From positions 129,810 to 193,809 of the forward strand of contig NZ_RCZB01000004.1 in NCBI RefSeq assembly GCF_006438785.1: a stretch of DNA of 64,000 bases. Reading direction: 5' to 3'. The position numbers and the translations under genes are program-made. A model generated the notes under the pieces. It saw nothing but the letters and a program-made list of their open reading frames with translations, searched no databases and was not told where the DNA came from. Source of the stretch: Rhodanobacter glycinis. Its GTDB lineage: Bacteria > Pseudomonadota > Gammaproteobacteria > Xanthomonadales > Rhodanobacteraceae. The first letter of the stretch is position 1. The number at the start of each line of letters is the position of its first letter. Below are positions 1 to 9,917 of this stretch, piece by piece.

Positions 1-1
1 T

Positions 2-877
2 GCGTACAGCCAGCAGCAACCGACACCGCGGCTGCGCCAGGCCTACATGGACCTGACCAATCCCGAGTCCGGCACCACCGTGCGCATCGGGCAGCAGTGG
101 GACCTCATGTTCCCGATCGACAACTCACCCACTTCGCTGGCGCATATCGCGTTTCCGCTGGGCTACGGCACCGGTCTGATCGGCTGGCGTTTCCCCGGCG
201 TGGTGGTGATGCAGGATCTCAATCACGGCAGCACCGGTGCGCAATGGCGGCTGGACGTGGGCGTGTTCGAAGGTAACTGGAGCGGGCCGGGCAACAACGT
301 CAATTACCTGACTGCCGGCAGCGCCGGTTTCCGCCCGCAGATCGAAGCGCGACTGCACGTGCAGGACAAGAACTGGCTGGCCTATTTCGCCGCGCATTAC
401 AGCCGCGTCGACCTGAGCGGCGTGGGCGGTACCGCACCGACGCCGATTCAGTCCAGCGTGAAGAGCACCGGCTACGAAATCGGCGGCCAGTGGAAGCCCG
501 GTCCGTGGACGTTCAAGGGACTGGCCTACACCGGCAACGGTCTCGGCGAAATCTTCGGCGCGATGTCCCAGTTCGGCGACATCAAGGAAACCGGCGGCTT
601 GGTGCAGGCGGGCTACAGCTTCACGTCGAACTGGAGCCTCTACGCGTTCTACGCGTACAGCAAGCCGAATGCCGATGACGTCATTACCTGGATGGGCAAC
701 GGCTCGACCGGCCTGCTGCGCAATCGTCAGACCGCGCTGAGCCTGCAGTACACCGCCGGTTCCTACGACCTCAGTGCCGAATGGATGCACGACAAGCTCG
801 ACTCCACCAGCAACGGCGTGAATCGCAAGACCACCAGCGGCAACCAGGTCAGCCTCAACGCGCTGTATCACTTCTGA
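2..877 (+). CDS. outer-membrane porin, DcaP-like (5' end cut by window edge)
   Basis: This is the C-terminal part of an outer-membrane beta-barrel. The frame is open from base 2, so the ATG at 47 is internal and the true start lies outside the window. Visible features are a motif RIGQQWDLMFP near the start, alternating hydrophobic/polar strands rich in Tyr, Trp and Gly, and a terminal aromatic residue (NALYHF) of the kind recognised by the BAM complex. Such trimeric porins usually pass small organic acids. The neighbouring downstream MFS symporter suggests the two may serve uptake of one substrate across both membranes, which is inference. The exact substrate cannot be read from the sequence. 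Confidence 0.75.
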   Translation, partial: AYSQQQPTPRLRQAYMDLTNPESGTTVRIGQQWDLMFPIDNSPTSLAHIAFPLGYGTGLIGWRFPGVVVMQDLNHGSTGAQWRLDVGVFEGNWSGPGNNVNYLTAGSAGFRPQIEARLHVQDKNWLAYFAAHYSRVDLSGVGGTAPTPIQSSVKSTGYEIGGQWKPGPWTFKGLAYTGNGLGEIFGAMSQFGDIKETGGLVQAGYSFTSNWSLYAFYAYSKPNADDVITWMGNGSTGLLRNRQTALSLQYTAGSYDLSAEWMHDKLDSTSNGVNRKTTSGNQVSLNALYHF

Positions 878-926
878 AGTGATCTGCGCGGCGGCACCGA
901 ACGACCTGCCGCGGTAGCGGCGGGAT

Positions 927-989
927 GAGCTGCGGCCCGACCCGAGGGCGACCCGCAGCTCCCGACTTCACCGCGCTGGCGCGGTGAAG
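927..989 (+). other. two consecutive strong hairpins between porin and MFS genes
   Basis: GAGCTGCGG at 927-935 pairs with CCGCAGCTC at 953-961. Immediately after, CTTCACCGCG at 966-975 pairs perfectly with CGCGGTGAAG at 980-989 over a CTGG tetraloop. There is no T-run after either stem. They could stabilise the 3' end of the porin transcript, attenuate read-through, or structure the 5' leader of the MFS gene, whose Shine-Dalgarno lies about 16 bases further on. Confidence 0.6.
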
Positions 990-1016
990 CAATCACCAAT
1001 CTTGGGAGGGGACACC

Positions 1017-2672
1017 ATGGCCACCACCGCGATCGACGGAAGTGCCGCGCTCGACGTCAGTCACAAACGTATCATCCTGGCATCCAGCCTGGGCACCGTG
1101 TTCGAGTGGTACGACTTCTACCTGTACGGCTCGCTTGCGGTGATCATCGGCAAGCAGTTTTTCTCCGGCTTGAACGAAGCGAGCCAGCTGGTGTTCGCGC
1201 TGCTGGCGTTTGCCGCTGGTTTCGCGGTGCGTCCGTTCGGCGCGCTGGTATTCGGGCGGGTCGGCGACATGGTCGGGCGCAAGTACACGTTCCTGATCAC
1301 CATCGTGATCATGGGCCTGTCGACCTTCCTGGTCGGCGTGCTGCCCAGCTACGGATCGATCGGCGTGGCCGCGCCGGTGATCCTGATCGCGCTGCGCATG
1401 CTGCAGGGTCTGGCGCTCGGTGGCGAATACGGCGGCGCGGCCACCTATGTGGCCGAGCATGCACCGAAGGGCAAGCGCGGCCTGTACACCAGCTTCATCC
1501 AGATCACCGCCACCTTCGGCCTGTTCTTGTCGCTGCTGGTGATCCTTGGCTGCAAATGGCTGCTCGGCGACAAGTTCGACGACTGGGGCTGGCGCATCCC
1601 GTTCCTGCTGTCGTCACTGCTGCTGGCGGTATCGGTATACATCCGCCTGCAGCTGGCCGAGTCGCCGGTGTTCAAGCAGATGAAGGAGGAAGGCAAGCAC
1701 TCCAAGGCGCCGTTGACCGAGTCGTTCGCGCGCTGGGGCAACCTCAAGCTGGTGCTGCTGGCGTTGTTCGGCGCCACCGCCGGCCAGGCCGTGGTGTGGT
1801 ACTGCGGCCAGTTCTATGCGATGTACTTCCTCGGCAGTACGCTGAAGATCGACGCCACCACCACGCAACTGCTGATTGCGGCGGCGCTGCTGATCGGCAC
1901 GCCGTTCTTCGTGGTGTTTGGCTGGTTGTCCGACAAGATCGGCCGCAAGCCGGTCGTGCTGGCCGGTTGCCTGCTGGCGGCGCTGACCTACTTCCCGATC
2001 TTCAAGGGCATCACCCACTACGGCAATCCCGGCATCGAAGCCGCACGTACTACCGCGCCGGTCACCGTGCTGGCCGATCCGGCCAACTGCCATCTGCAGA
2101 TCAACCTCACCGGTACGGCGACCTTCACCAGTTCGTGCGACATCGCCAAGAGCACGCTGGCCAAGCGTGGCGTGCCGTATGACAACCAGGCGGTAGCGGC
2201 CGGCTCGGTAGCCAGGGTGATGGTGGGCAACGCGAGTGTCGACGCGTTCGAGGGCGCGGCACTGGCCAAGGCGGATTTCGCCGCGCAGAGCAAGGCTTTC
2301 GGCGCGAGCCTGAACAGCGCACTGGATCAGGCCGGCTACCCGGCCAAGGCCGACCCGGCGCGCAGCAACTACCCGATGCTGATCTTCCTGCTGTTCCTGC
2401 TGGTGCTGTACGTCACCATGGTCTACGGCCCGATCGCCGCGTGGCTGGTGGAGATGTTCCCGACCAAGATCCGCTACACCTCGATGAGCCTGCCGTACCA
2501 CATCGGCAACGGCTGGTTCGGCGGCTTCCTGCCGTCGGTGTCGTTCGGCATCGTGGCGCTCACCGGCAACATCTATTCCGGCCTGTGGTATCCGGTGGTG
2601 ATCGCGATGATGACGTTCGTGATCGGCCTGTTCTTCGTGCGCGAGACCAAGGACGTCGACATCACCGCTTGA
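1017..2672 (+). CDS. MFS transporter, metabolite:H+ symporter (MHS) type
   Basis: This is an inner-membrane secondary transporter of 551 residues. The N-terminus reads SLGTVFEWYDFYLYGSLA, the hallmark of MHS-family organic-acid/osmolyte symporters (ProP, KgtP, ShiA relatives). The cytoplasmic loop motif GRVGDMVGRK lies at about residues 78-87 and a second copy, SDKIGRKP, lies in the C-terminal half. An in-frame ATG exists at 984, but the ATG at 1017 is preceded by GGGAGGGG at a good distance and is preferred. An extra soluble segment of roughly 100 residues (about 330-435, with two Cys) sits between two transmembrane helices of the C-terminal half and makes the protein longer than typical 430-residue members. 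Substrate unknown. Confidence 0.85.
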   Translation: MATTAIDGSAALDVSHKRIILASSLGTVFEWYDFYLYGSLAVIIGKQFFSGLNEASQLVFALLAFAAGFAVRPFGALVFGRVGDMVGRKYTFLITIVIMGLSTFLVGVLPSYGSIGVAAPVILIALRMLQGLALGGEYGGAATYVAEHAPKGKRGLYTSFIQITATFGLFLSLLVILGCKWLLGDKFDDWGWRIPFLLSSLLLAVSVYIRLQLAESPVFKQMKEEGKHSKAPLTESFARWGNLKLVLLALFGATAGQAVVWYCGQFYAMYFLGSTLKIDATTTQLLIAAALLIGTPFFVVFGWLSDKIGRKPVVLAGCLLAALTYFPIFKGITHYGNPGIEAARTTAPVTVLADPANCHLQINLTGTATFTSSCDIAKSTLAKRGVPYDNQAVAAGSVARVMVGNASVDAFEGAALAKADFAAQSKAFGASLNSALDQAGYPAKADPARSNYPMLIFLLFLLVLYVTMVYGPIAAWLVEMFPTKIRYTSMSLPYHIGNGWFGGFLPSVSFGIVALTGNIYSGLWYPVVIAMMTFVIGLFFVRETKDVDITA

Positions 2673-2692
2673 CCGCTTTTCGATGCGCACAA

Positions 2693-2725
2693 AAAAACGC
2701 AGCGGCTCGCACCGCTGCGTTTTTT
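2693..2725. terminator. bidirectional intrinsic terminator
   Basis: The stem AACGCAGCGG / CCGCTGCGTT encloses a six-base loop. It is flanked by an A-run on the left and a T-run (2720-2725) on the right. It lies between the converging MFS and GlsB-like genes and can terminate both strands. Confidence 0.9.
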
Positions 2726-2755
2726 CTGTCTGCCGGTGTGATCAGGCGTGATGGA

Positions 2756-3016
2756 TCAGGCGCGCTTGATCAGGCCGATGATCACCAGCAACACAATCGC
2801 GCCGATCATCGCGTACACGATACTGGTCATGATCGGGCTGCCGAGACTGAACCCGACACCGAGCGCCGGCAGCAACCAGCCGGCGAGAAACGCGCCGATG
2901 ATGCCGACCACGATATTGCCGAGCAGGCCGAAGCCGAAACCGCGCACGATCAGGCCGGCAAGCCAGCCGGCGATCGCGCCGATGAGCAGAAAAATGAGCA
3001 GGCCGGTAGCAGTCAT
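2756..3016 (-). CDS. GlsB/YeaQ/YmgE family stress-response membrane protein
   Basis: This is a small integral membrane protein of 86 residues with glycine-rich hydrophobic helices. The motifs GAIAGWLAGLIVRGFGFGLLGNIVVGIIGA and a second hydrophobic block are typical of the transglycosylase-associated GlsB/YeaQ family. Members are induced under envelope, acid or stationary-phase stress; their biochemical role is unknown. Two adjacent ATG codons (3019, 3016) follow AGGAG; the second has the better spacing and is used here. It is transcribed divergently from the acyl-CoA synthetase and ends at the shared terminator. Confidence 0.85.
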   Translation of the reverse strand: MTATGLLIFLLIGAIAGWLAGLIVRGFGFGLLGNIVVGIIGAFLAGWLLPALGVGFSLGSPIMTSIVYAMIGAIVLLVIIGLIKRA

Positions 3017-3171
3017 CATGAACTCCTGGGTTGAGCAATAGGTCTTGGGCGGCGCAGTATCCGAAGTGCGCCATGGCAAGCGTCCGTGTTCCGGTGTGCA
3101 GCGATCGTGACGGCTGGAGGCGGCGCTATGCTGGCCGTCACGGTTCCATCGATGTGTACGGGAGAGCGCGA

Positions 3172-4845
<1,674 letters not shown>

Positions 4846-4855
4846 CGCAGCGGTC

Positions 4856-5095
4856 TTACCGCGCGGTGCGGTCCTGATTCAGCGGATCCTTGCCTTCGCG
4901 CAGTCGCTTCAGGTCGTACTCGGACAGGCTGTCCGCGCGCGCGTTGCCGGCGATGCGCACCTGCACGAAGGCCAGCGTGGTGGCGAAGGTGCCGATCAGT
5001 CCGACCAGCATCCAGAACCCCCAGGCGCCGCCACTGTGGCGGGTGAAGCACAGCACGAACGCGAACACGGTGAGAACGAGCAGCAACCAGCGCAT
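4856..5095 (-). CDS. small two-helix membrane protein, unknown function
   Basis: This 79-residue protein has two predicted transmembrane helices (residues about 3-17 and 25-43) followed by a hydrophilic tail containing SEYDLKRLREGKDPLNQD. The frame continues upstream to 5266, but an ATG at 5095 with GAGG seven bases upstream gives a protein starting directly with the first helix. It converges with the acyl-CoA synthetase, leaving only ten bases between stop codons. I do not recognise a characterised family. Confidence 0.6.
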   Translation of the reverse strand: MRWLLLVLTVFAFVLCFTRHSGGAWGFWMLVGLIGTFATTLAFVQVRIAGNARADSLSEYDLKRLREGKDPLNQDRTAR

Positions 5096-5196
5096 GGAGG
5101 GCCTCGAATGCATGGAAACGCGCCGCTTGCGGCGGCCGATGCGCGCATCATAACGCCGCCGGAATCCACCAGACACGCGCAGGATCACGTCTGTGC

Positions 5197-6360
5197 ATGG
5201 ATGTCGCGATGGCTGAGACATCGCCGCGGCAAACTGGACCGATGGACGATTCGTTGCCACCGTCACCTTCGAATGATCTGCTCCCGCCGGGCCGGATGAT
5301 CAAAGGCCGCGGTGCCGCTTCCAATCCCGAGGGCCGCTTCGAAAACATCCGCCATCAGGCCGAAGACGATGGCTGGCAAAGTGCATTGCTGGACGAAGAA
5401 ACGCCGCGTCCGCGCACCGAGGTCACCGAGGAACGCGCGCGCAGCGTGATCAGCCGCAACGACTCGCCGGACATCGCGTTCAGCCAGGCGATCAATCCGT
5501 ATCGTGGCTGCGAGCACGGCTGCATCTATTGTTTCGCGCGGCCGTCGCACAGCTATCTCAACCTGTCGCCCGGCCTCGACTTCGAGACGAAACTGCGCGC
5601 CAAGGGCAATTTCGCCGAGGTGCTGCGCGCCGAGCTGGCCAAGCCTGGTTACGTGATCAGCCCGATCAACATCGGCAGCAACACCGACCCCTACCAGCCG
5701 ATCGAGAAGCAGTGGCGACTGACCCGCGCCGCGCTGGAACTGCTGGCCGAATGCCATCATCCGTGCACCATCGTCACCAAGAACGCACTGGTCGAACGCG
5801 ACCTCGACATCCTGGTGCCGATGGCGCGCGAACAACTGGTGCAGGTGTTCGTCTCGGTCAATTCGCTGGACAACCATCTGGCCGCGAAACTCGAACCGCG
5901 CGCCAGCGCGCCGCACCGGCGGATCAAGGCGATCCGCACGCTGGCCGGGGCCGGCGTGCCGGTCGGCGTGCTGGTGGCGCCGATCATTCCGGCCTTGAAC
6001 GATCGCGACATGGAGGCGGTGATGGCGCAGGCCGCCGAGGCCGGTGCACGCTGCGCCGGCTACACCACGCTGCGCCTGCCGTATGAACTGAAGCAGCTGT
6101 TCCGCGAATGGCTCGCCCTGCATGCACCACAGCGCGCCGAACACGTGATGAGCCTGGTGCAGCAGATGAACGGCGGCCGTGACTACGACAGCAACTTCGC
6201 CACCCGCATGCGTGGGCAAGGCGTGTTCGCCGACCTGCTGCGCCGCCGCTTCGAGGTCGCTTGCCGCAAGCACGGCTTCGGCCGCGCGCGCGAACTCACG
6301 CTCGATACCTCACGCTTCGTGCCGCCGCGCAAGCCGTCGCCGCAGGGCGAGTTGTTCTGA
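5197..6360 (+). CDS. PA0069-type radical SAM protein
   Basis: The protein is 387 residues long and has the radical SAM cluster motif CEHGCIYC at residues 105-112. The preceding NPYRGC and following FARPSHSYL are hallmarks of the PA0069/SplB-like group. The N-terminal KGRGAASNPEGRF block, conserved at the start of these proteins, lies at about 36-48, so internal ATGs at 5242 or 5296 are also possible starts. No clear ribosome binding site decides between them. Three cysteines would bind a 4Fe-4S cluster that cleaves SAM. The physiological reaction of this subgroup is not known. Confidence 0.85.
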   Translation: MDVAMAETSPRQTGPMDDSLPPSPSNDLLPPGRMIKGRGAASNPEGRFENIRHQAEDDGWQSALLDEETPRPRTEVTEERARSVISRNDSPDIAFSQAINPYRGCEHGCIYCFARPSHSYLNLSPGLDFETKLRAKGNFAEVLRAELAKPGYVISPINIGSNTDPYQPIEKQWRLTRAALELLAECHHPCTIVTKNALVERDLDILVPMAREQLVQVFVSVNSLDNHLAAKLEPRASAPHRRIKAIRTLAGAGVPVGVLVAPIIPALNDRDMEAVMAQAAEAGARCAGYTTLRLPYELKQLFREWLALHAPQRAEHVMSLVQQMNGGRDYDSNFATRMRGQGVFADLLRRRFEVACRKHGFGRARELTLDTSRFVPPRKPSPQGELF

Positions 6361-6488
6361 CCTGATCCCGCCGCGCGGGGCTTCACGCGCTGCTGATGGT
6401 CACACGGGTCAAATCGATCGCCACGAATCGACATTCCGGTATCTGCCCCGCTTCGCGGTGACATGGACCGGAAAATACGGAGGCACCG

Positions 6489-6668
6489 ATGTCCTCATTT
6501 GCGCTTTACCTGATCGGCATGATCGTCGTGATCGGTGGCCTTGCCTATGCCGCCTTTCTGCTGCACGCACCCACGCAATGGATCATGGTCGGAGTGGTGG
6601 TGCTGCTGGGCATCGGCATCGTCGGCGCAGTCACGCATACACGCCGGCGCGATCCACCCGAATCATGA
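6489..6668 (+). CDS. 59-residue two-helix membrane protein
   Basis: This is a short ORF with a textbook GGAGG five bases before ATG. It encodes MSSFALYLIGMIVVIGGLAY followed by a second hydrophobic stretch (about residues 28-46) and a basic tail ending RRRDPPES. It falls under common length cut-offs. It is bounded downstream by a strong hairpin at 6676-6701. It looks like a small inner-membrane protein with both termini on the same side; no function can be assigned. Confidence 0.75.
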   Translation: MSSFALYLIGMIVVIGGLAYAAFLLHAPTQWIMVGVVVLLGIGIVGAVTHTRRRDPPES

Positions 6669-6675
6669 GCGACGA

Positions 6676-6701
6676 TTCCTTCCGGCATGCACCGGAAGGA
6701 A
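6676..6701. terminator. perfect 10-bp hairpin between convergent genes
   Basis: TTCCTTCCGG pairs perfectly with CCGGAAGGAA around a six-base loop. It sits just after the stop of the 59-residue gene and just after (minus strand) the stop of the S9 peptidase. There is no long T-run, so it is either a weak terminator or a 3'-end stabiliser shared by both transcripts. Confidence 0.6.
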
Positions 6702-6716
6702 CCACGTCGCGCGCGG

Positions 6717-8774
6717 TCAGCCGCCGGCCGGCAGATACTTCGCGAACCAGCCCAGCGCCCGCTGCAGCACGTCGCGCTGGTGCGCGGGGTCGACGAAGTG
6801 GTGGCCTTCGTTCGGGTACACCACCAGCGAGGTCGGCACGTTCTGCGCGCGCAGCGCGTGCCACATCTCGAACGATTGCGGCGCCGGACATTCGGCGTCG
6901 CGATCACCGACCACGATCAGCATCGGTGTCTTCACCTGCTTGATGAAGTTGATCGCCGAGCTCTTCGCGTACACCGCCGGGTCGTCGTACACGCTGGCGC
7001 CGAAGAACGGCGGCATCCACTGGTCGATCAGGTTCTGGCCGTAGTAGCTCTGCCAGTTCGAGATGCCGGCACCGGCCACCACGGCGCGGAAGCGCTGGGT
7101 CTGGGTCGGCGCGAACATGCTCATGAAGCCGCCGTAGCTCCAGCCGGTGAGGCCGAGCCGCTTGTCGTCCACCGGTACTTTCTTCTCCACCGCGTCGACG
7201 CCGGCGAGGATGTCGCGCAGGTCGCCGTAGCCAAAGTCCTTGCGGTTGGCCTGCACGTATTTCTCACCCTGGCCGAAGCTGCCGCGCGGGTTCGGCTGGA
7301 ACACGAAGTAACCCAGCGCGGACAGCGGCGCGGCGCCGTAACCCACGCCCGGCCAGCGCGGAATCACCGCACTCGACGGACCGCCATGCACCACCACGAC
7401 CATCGGGTAGGTTTTCTTCGCGTCGTAGTGGGCCGGGTACAGCAGCCAGCCCTGCACGTGGAAGCCTTCGTTGTTCCATTCCACCGATTCGGCCTTGCCC
7501 CAGGCCGGCTTGAGCGCGGCATTGAACGAGGTCACGGCGGCTGGCGCGGCGTTGCCAAGCGCGCCGGCATGCACCTCGGACGCGGTGGCATACGAGCTCT
7601 GCACGAACGCGACCTGCTGATGGTCGCTGGACAGTGACACCGCCATCGACGCGCTGCCGTCGCTGAAGCTGGCCGGCACGGTGAAGTGCGCGGTCTGCTG
7701 TTGTGCCTGCGTGGCCGAGACCGCGTAATCCGCCAGCTGGCTCTGGCCGTTGCTGACCTGGCTGACCAGCATCGACTGCGGCCCGGTCCAGTTCAGCCAC
7801 GACGGCGTGACGTGGATGTCCGGCGTGAGGTTGGCCAGCGTGCCGCCACTGGCCGGCACCGCGTAGATATCACCGCCGGTGGCGCCCTGATCGCTCATCA
7901 GGCCGCCGATGAAGGCGATCCGCGAACCATCTGGCGACCAGCGCGGCAGCGCGATCTGCAGGCCGTACAGCGAACCGCTGTTGTGGTTGGTCGGATCGAC
8001 CAGCAGCGTGGTGGTTGCATCGGGTTGTGCCGGTTGCGCGTAGAGCTTGGCGATCCACCAGTTGTTGTCGCCCGGTGGTTGCGCCGCGGTGTAGGCGATC
8101 CGCGTGCCGTCGGGCGACCAGTCGAATTCGTAGGCATACATGTCGGCGGGCGTCAGCTCGCGCAGCGTGCCGCTGGCGATGTCGACACTGGCCACGTGCT
8201 GTATTTCCACGCCGGCGACGCCGACTTCGCCGGCTGCCGGTTTTGCTGCTGCCACCGCGCTGGCATGGCGGGTAGCGCCGGGCACGTACAGGAAGCCGAT
8301 CGATTTGCCGTCGCCGGTCCATTGCAGCGCGCGCACGTAACCCTGCAGCTGGGCCAGTTGCGCGGGTGCGCTGCTGCCGGTGGCGTCGGCCAGGTAGATG
8401 GTGTTCTGCATCACCTTGGTGCTGGTCAGGTCGACGCTGCAGTTGGACACGAACGCGAGGTGGCGCGAATCGGGCGCCCAGGCAACTCCGGATTCGGCGC
8501 AGGTGCCGGGCTTGGCGGCCGCGCTCAAACGATGCGCATGGCTGCCGTCAGCCGCGGCCACCTCGATCGATGGCCTGCCCTGGCGCTTGATCACCCAGGC
8601 CAGCTGCTTGCCGTCCGGCGAGATCGCCACCGCCTCGATCGACTGCGCCTTGCCCAGCTCGGTCAACAAGTGTTCGATGCGTGGATCGACGGCGGGCGAG
8701 GCGGCGAATGCGCTGGATGCCAGCACGATGGCCAGCAGAAGAAAGGGGGCAGGCAGGTGCGGGCGTTTCAACAT
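6717..8774 (-). CDS. S9 family prolyl-oligopeptidase-like serine peptidase, exported
   Basis: This periplasmic alpha/beta-hydrolase peptidase has 685 residues. A signal peptide (ending SSAFAA) is followed by a WD40-like TolB/PD40 propeller containing repeated SPDGxRIAF/WSPDG motifs (about 40-400) and a C-terminal catalytic domain. The nucleophile lies in GWSYGG near residue 546, the acidic residue in VGDRDAE near 623, and the histidine in NEGHHF near 657. The family cleaves short peptides or acylated N-terminal residues. It is last in a minus-strand run with the patatin and fructose-bisphosphatase genes; the gaps of about 90-120 bases leave co-transcription uncertain. Confidence 0.9.
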   Translation of the reverse strand: MLKRPHLPAPFLLLAIVLASSAFAASPAVDPRIEHLLTELGKAQSIEAVAISPDGKQLAWVIKRQGRPSIEVAAADGSHAHRLSAAAKPGTCAESGVAWAPDSRHLAFVSNCSVDLTSTKVMQNTIYLADATGSSAPAQLAQLQGYVRALQWTGDGKSIGFLYVPGATRHASAVAAAKPAAGEVGVAGVEIQHVASVDIASGTLRELTPADMYAYEFDWSPDGTRIAYTAAQPPGDNNWWIAKLYAQPAQPDATTTLLVDPTNHNSGSLYGLQIALPRWSPDGSRIAFIGGLMSDQGATGGDIYAVPASGGTLANLTPDIHVTPSWLNWTGPQSMLVSQVSNGQSQLADYAVSATQAQQQTAHFTVPASFSDGSASMAVSLSSDHQQVAFVQSSYATASEVHAGALGNAAPAAVTSFNAALKPAWGKAESVEWNNEGFHVQGWLLYPAHYDAKKTYPMVVVVHGGPSSAVIPRWPGVGYGAAPLSALGYFVFQPNPRGSFGQGEKYVQANRKDFGYGDLRDILAGVDAVEKKVPVDDKRLGLTGWSYGGFMSMFAPTQTQRFRAVVAGAGISNWQSYYGQNLIDQWMPPFFGASVYDDPAVYAKSSAINFIKQVKTPMLIVVGDRDAECPAPQSFEMWHALRAQNVPTSLVVYPNEGHHFVDPAHQRDVLQRALGWFAKYLPAGG

Positions 8775-8866
8775 GAGGGACTCCGGCGCAAGGGAATCCG
8801 CACGCTACTACCAGAGGTTTACAAGCGCCAAGTGTAGGACGGCATGGCAAGTCCGCGCCGTGCGGT

Positions 8867-9793
8867 TCAGTGCGTGGGCGTGGCTGCCGCGGCCGCACGT
8901 ACCGCGGCCATCGCGACGAGCCTGGCGCGGATGCCAGGGATCGCCGCCAGTGCCGCCTTCTCGCCTTCCAGGATGGCCTGGTTCTTCTGCTCGAAATCGG
9001 TCGGGCCGATACCGGCCAGACGGGGCCGGATCACCACGTCGGCGCGCGCGGTTTCCTGCGTCGCCAGCTGCTGGCCCATGATGCTGATGGACTGGCCGAC
9101 GATGTTCATCATGCCTTGCGGGTTGCTGCCGCTGGGCTTGGTCGAGATGTCCACCGCGATCACGAAATCGGCGCCGAGCTGGCGCGCGGCGTCGACCGGT
9201 ATCGGGCTGACCACGCCGCCGTCGACATAATGCCGGCCGCGGATTTCGGCAGGTTCGAATACGCCGGGAATGCTGGAGGATGCACGCACCGCCTGGCCGG
9301 TATTGCCGTGCACGAAAACCACGCGCGCGCCGGTTTCCAGTTCGGTCGATACCGCCGCAAACGGGATCTTCAACTTCTCGATCGGCTGCTGGTGCACCAG
9401 CTGGTTGACGTAATCCTGCAGCGCCTGACCCTGTACCAGTCCGCCGGAGAACAGCCGCACGTCGCGGATCTTCGCTTCGTCCAGACCGAACGCGGTTTCC
9501 TGCAATGCGAACGCGTCCATGCCGCTGGCGTACAGCGCACCGACCACGCTGCCGGCACTGGTGCCGGCGACCACGTCAGGGTGAATGCCGCTGGCCTCCA
9601 GCATCTTGATCACGCCGATATGCGCGAAACCTTTCGCCGCGCCGCCACCGAGCGCGAGGCCGATCTTCAGCGGCACCGGTGCCAGCGGAGGCGCGATGAC
9701 CGGCTGCGGGACGGTGGGCTTGCTGCCGCCAAAACACGCGCTCAGGGTGAGCGCAGCAAGCAGCGGCAGCAGGAGGCGTCGGCGGAAAGGCAT
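8867..9793 (-). CDS. patatin-like phospholipase lipoprotein
   Basis: This 308-residue protein has a lipoprotein signal (LAALTLSAC lipobox), so it should be anchored to a membrane. It is followed by a single patatin domain: the oxyanion glycine motif GLALGGGAAKG, the nucleophile elbow AGTSAG near residue 76, and the catalytic aspartate in YVDGGV near 190. The Ser-Asp dyad hydrolyses acyl ester bonds of phospholipids. The frame extends upstream into the 3' end of the fructose-bisphosphatase gene; ATG at 9793, immediately before the lipobox signal peptide, is the sensible start. It resembles RssA-type proteins. Confidence 0.88.
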   Translation of the reverse strand: MPFRRRLLLPLLAALTLSACFGGSKPTVPQPVIAPPLAPVPLKIGLALGGGAAKGFAHIGVIKMLEASGIHPDVVAGTSAGSVVGALYASGMDAFALQETAFGLDEAKIRDVRLFSGGLVQGQALQDYVNQLVHQQPIEKLKIPFAAVSTELETGARVVFVHGNTGQAVRASSSIPGVFEPAEIRGRHYVDGGVVSPIPVDAARQLGADFVIAVDISTKPSGSNPQGMMNIVGQSISIMGQQLATQETARADVVIRPRLAGIGPTDFEQKNQAILEGEKAALAAIPGIRARLVAMAAVRAAAAATPTH

Positions 9794-9917
9794 GGGTATA
9801 TCGCGCTGAAAGAGGATGACGTGATGGGAGTCTATGGCCGGTTCATGGCACCGCCCGGGCACGGGACGGGCAGCGTTCTTGCGCTGCATCCGGTCAGCGG
9901 GTGAAGCAGCAACGATC

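Noticed and set aside
1106..2182. A 358-codon open frame inside the MFS gene in another register.
   Set aside because: It is basic and domain-free, a typical high-GC shadow of the strongly supported transporter gene.
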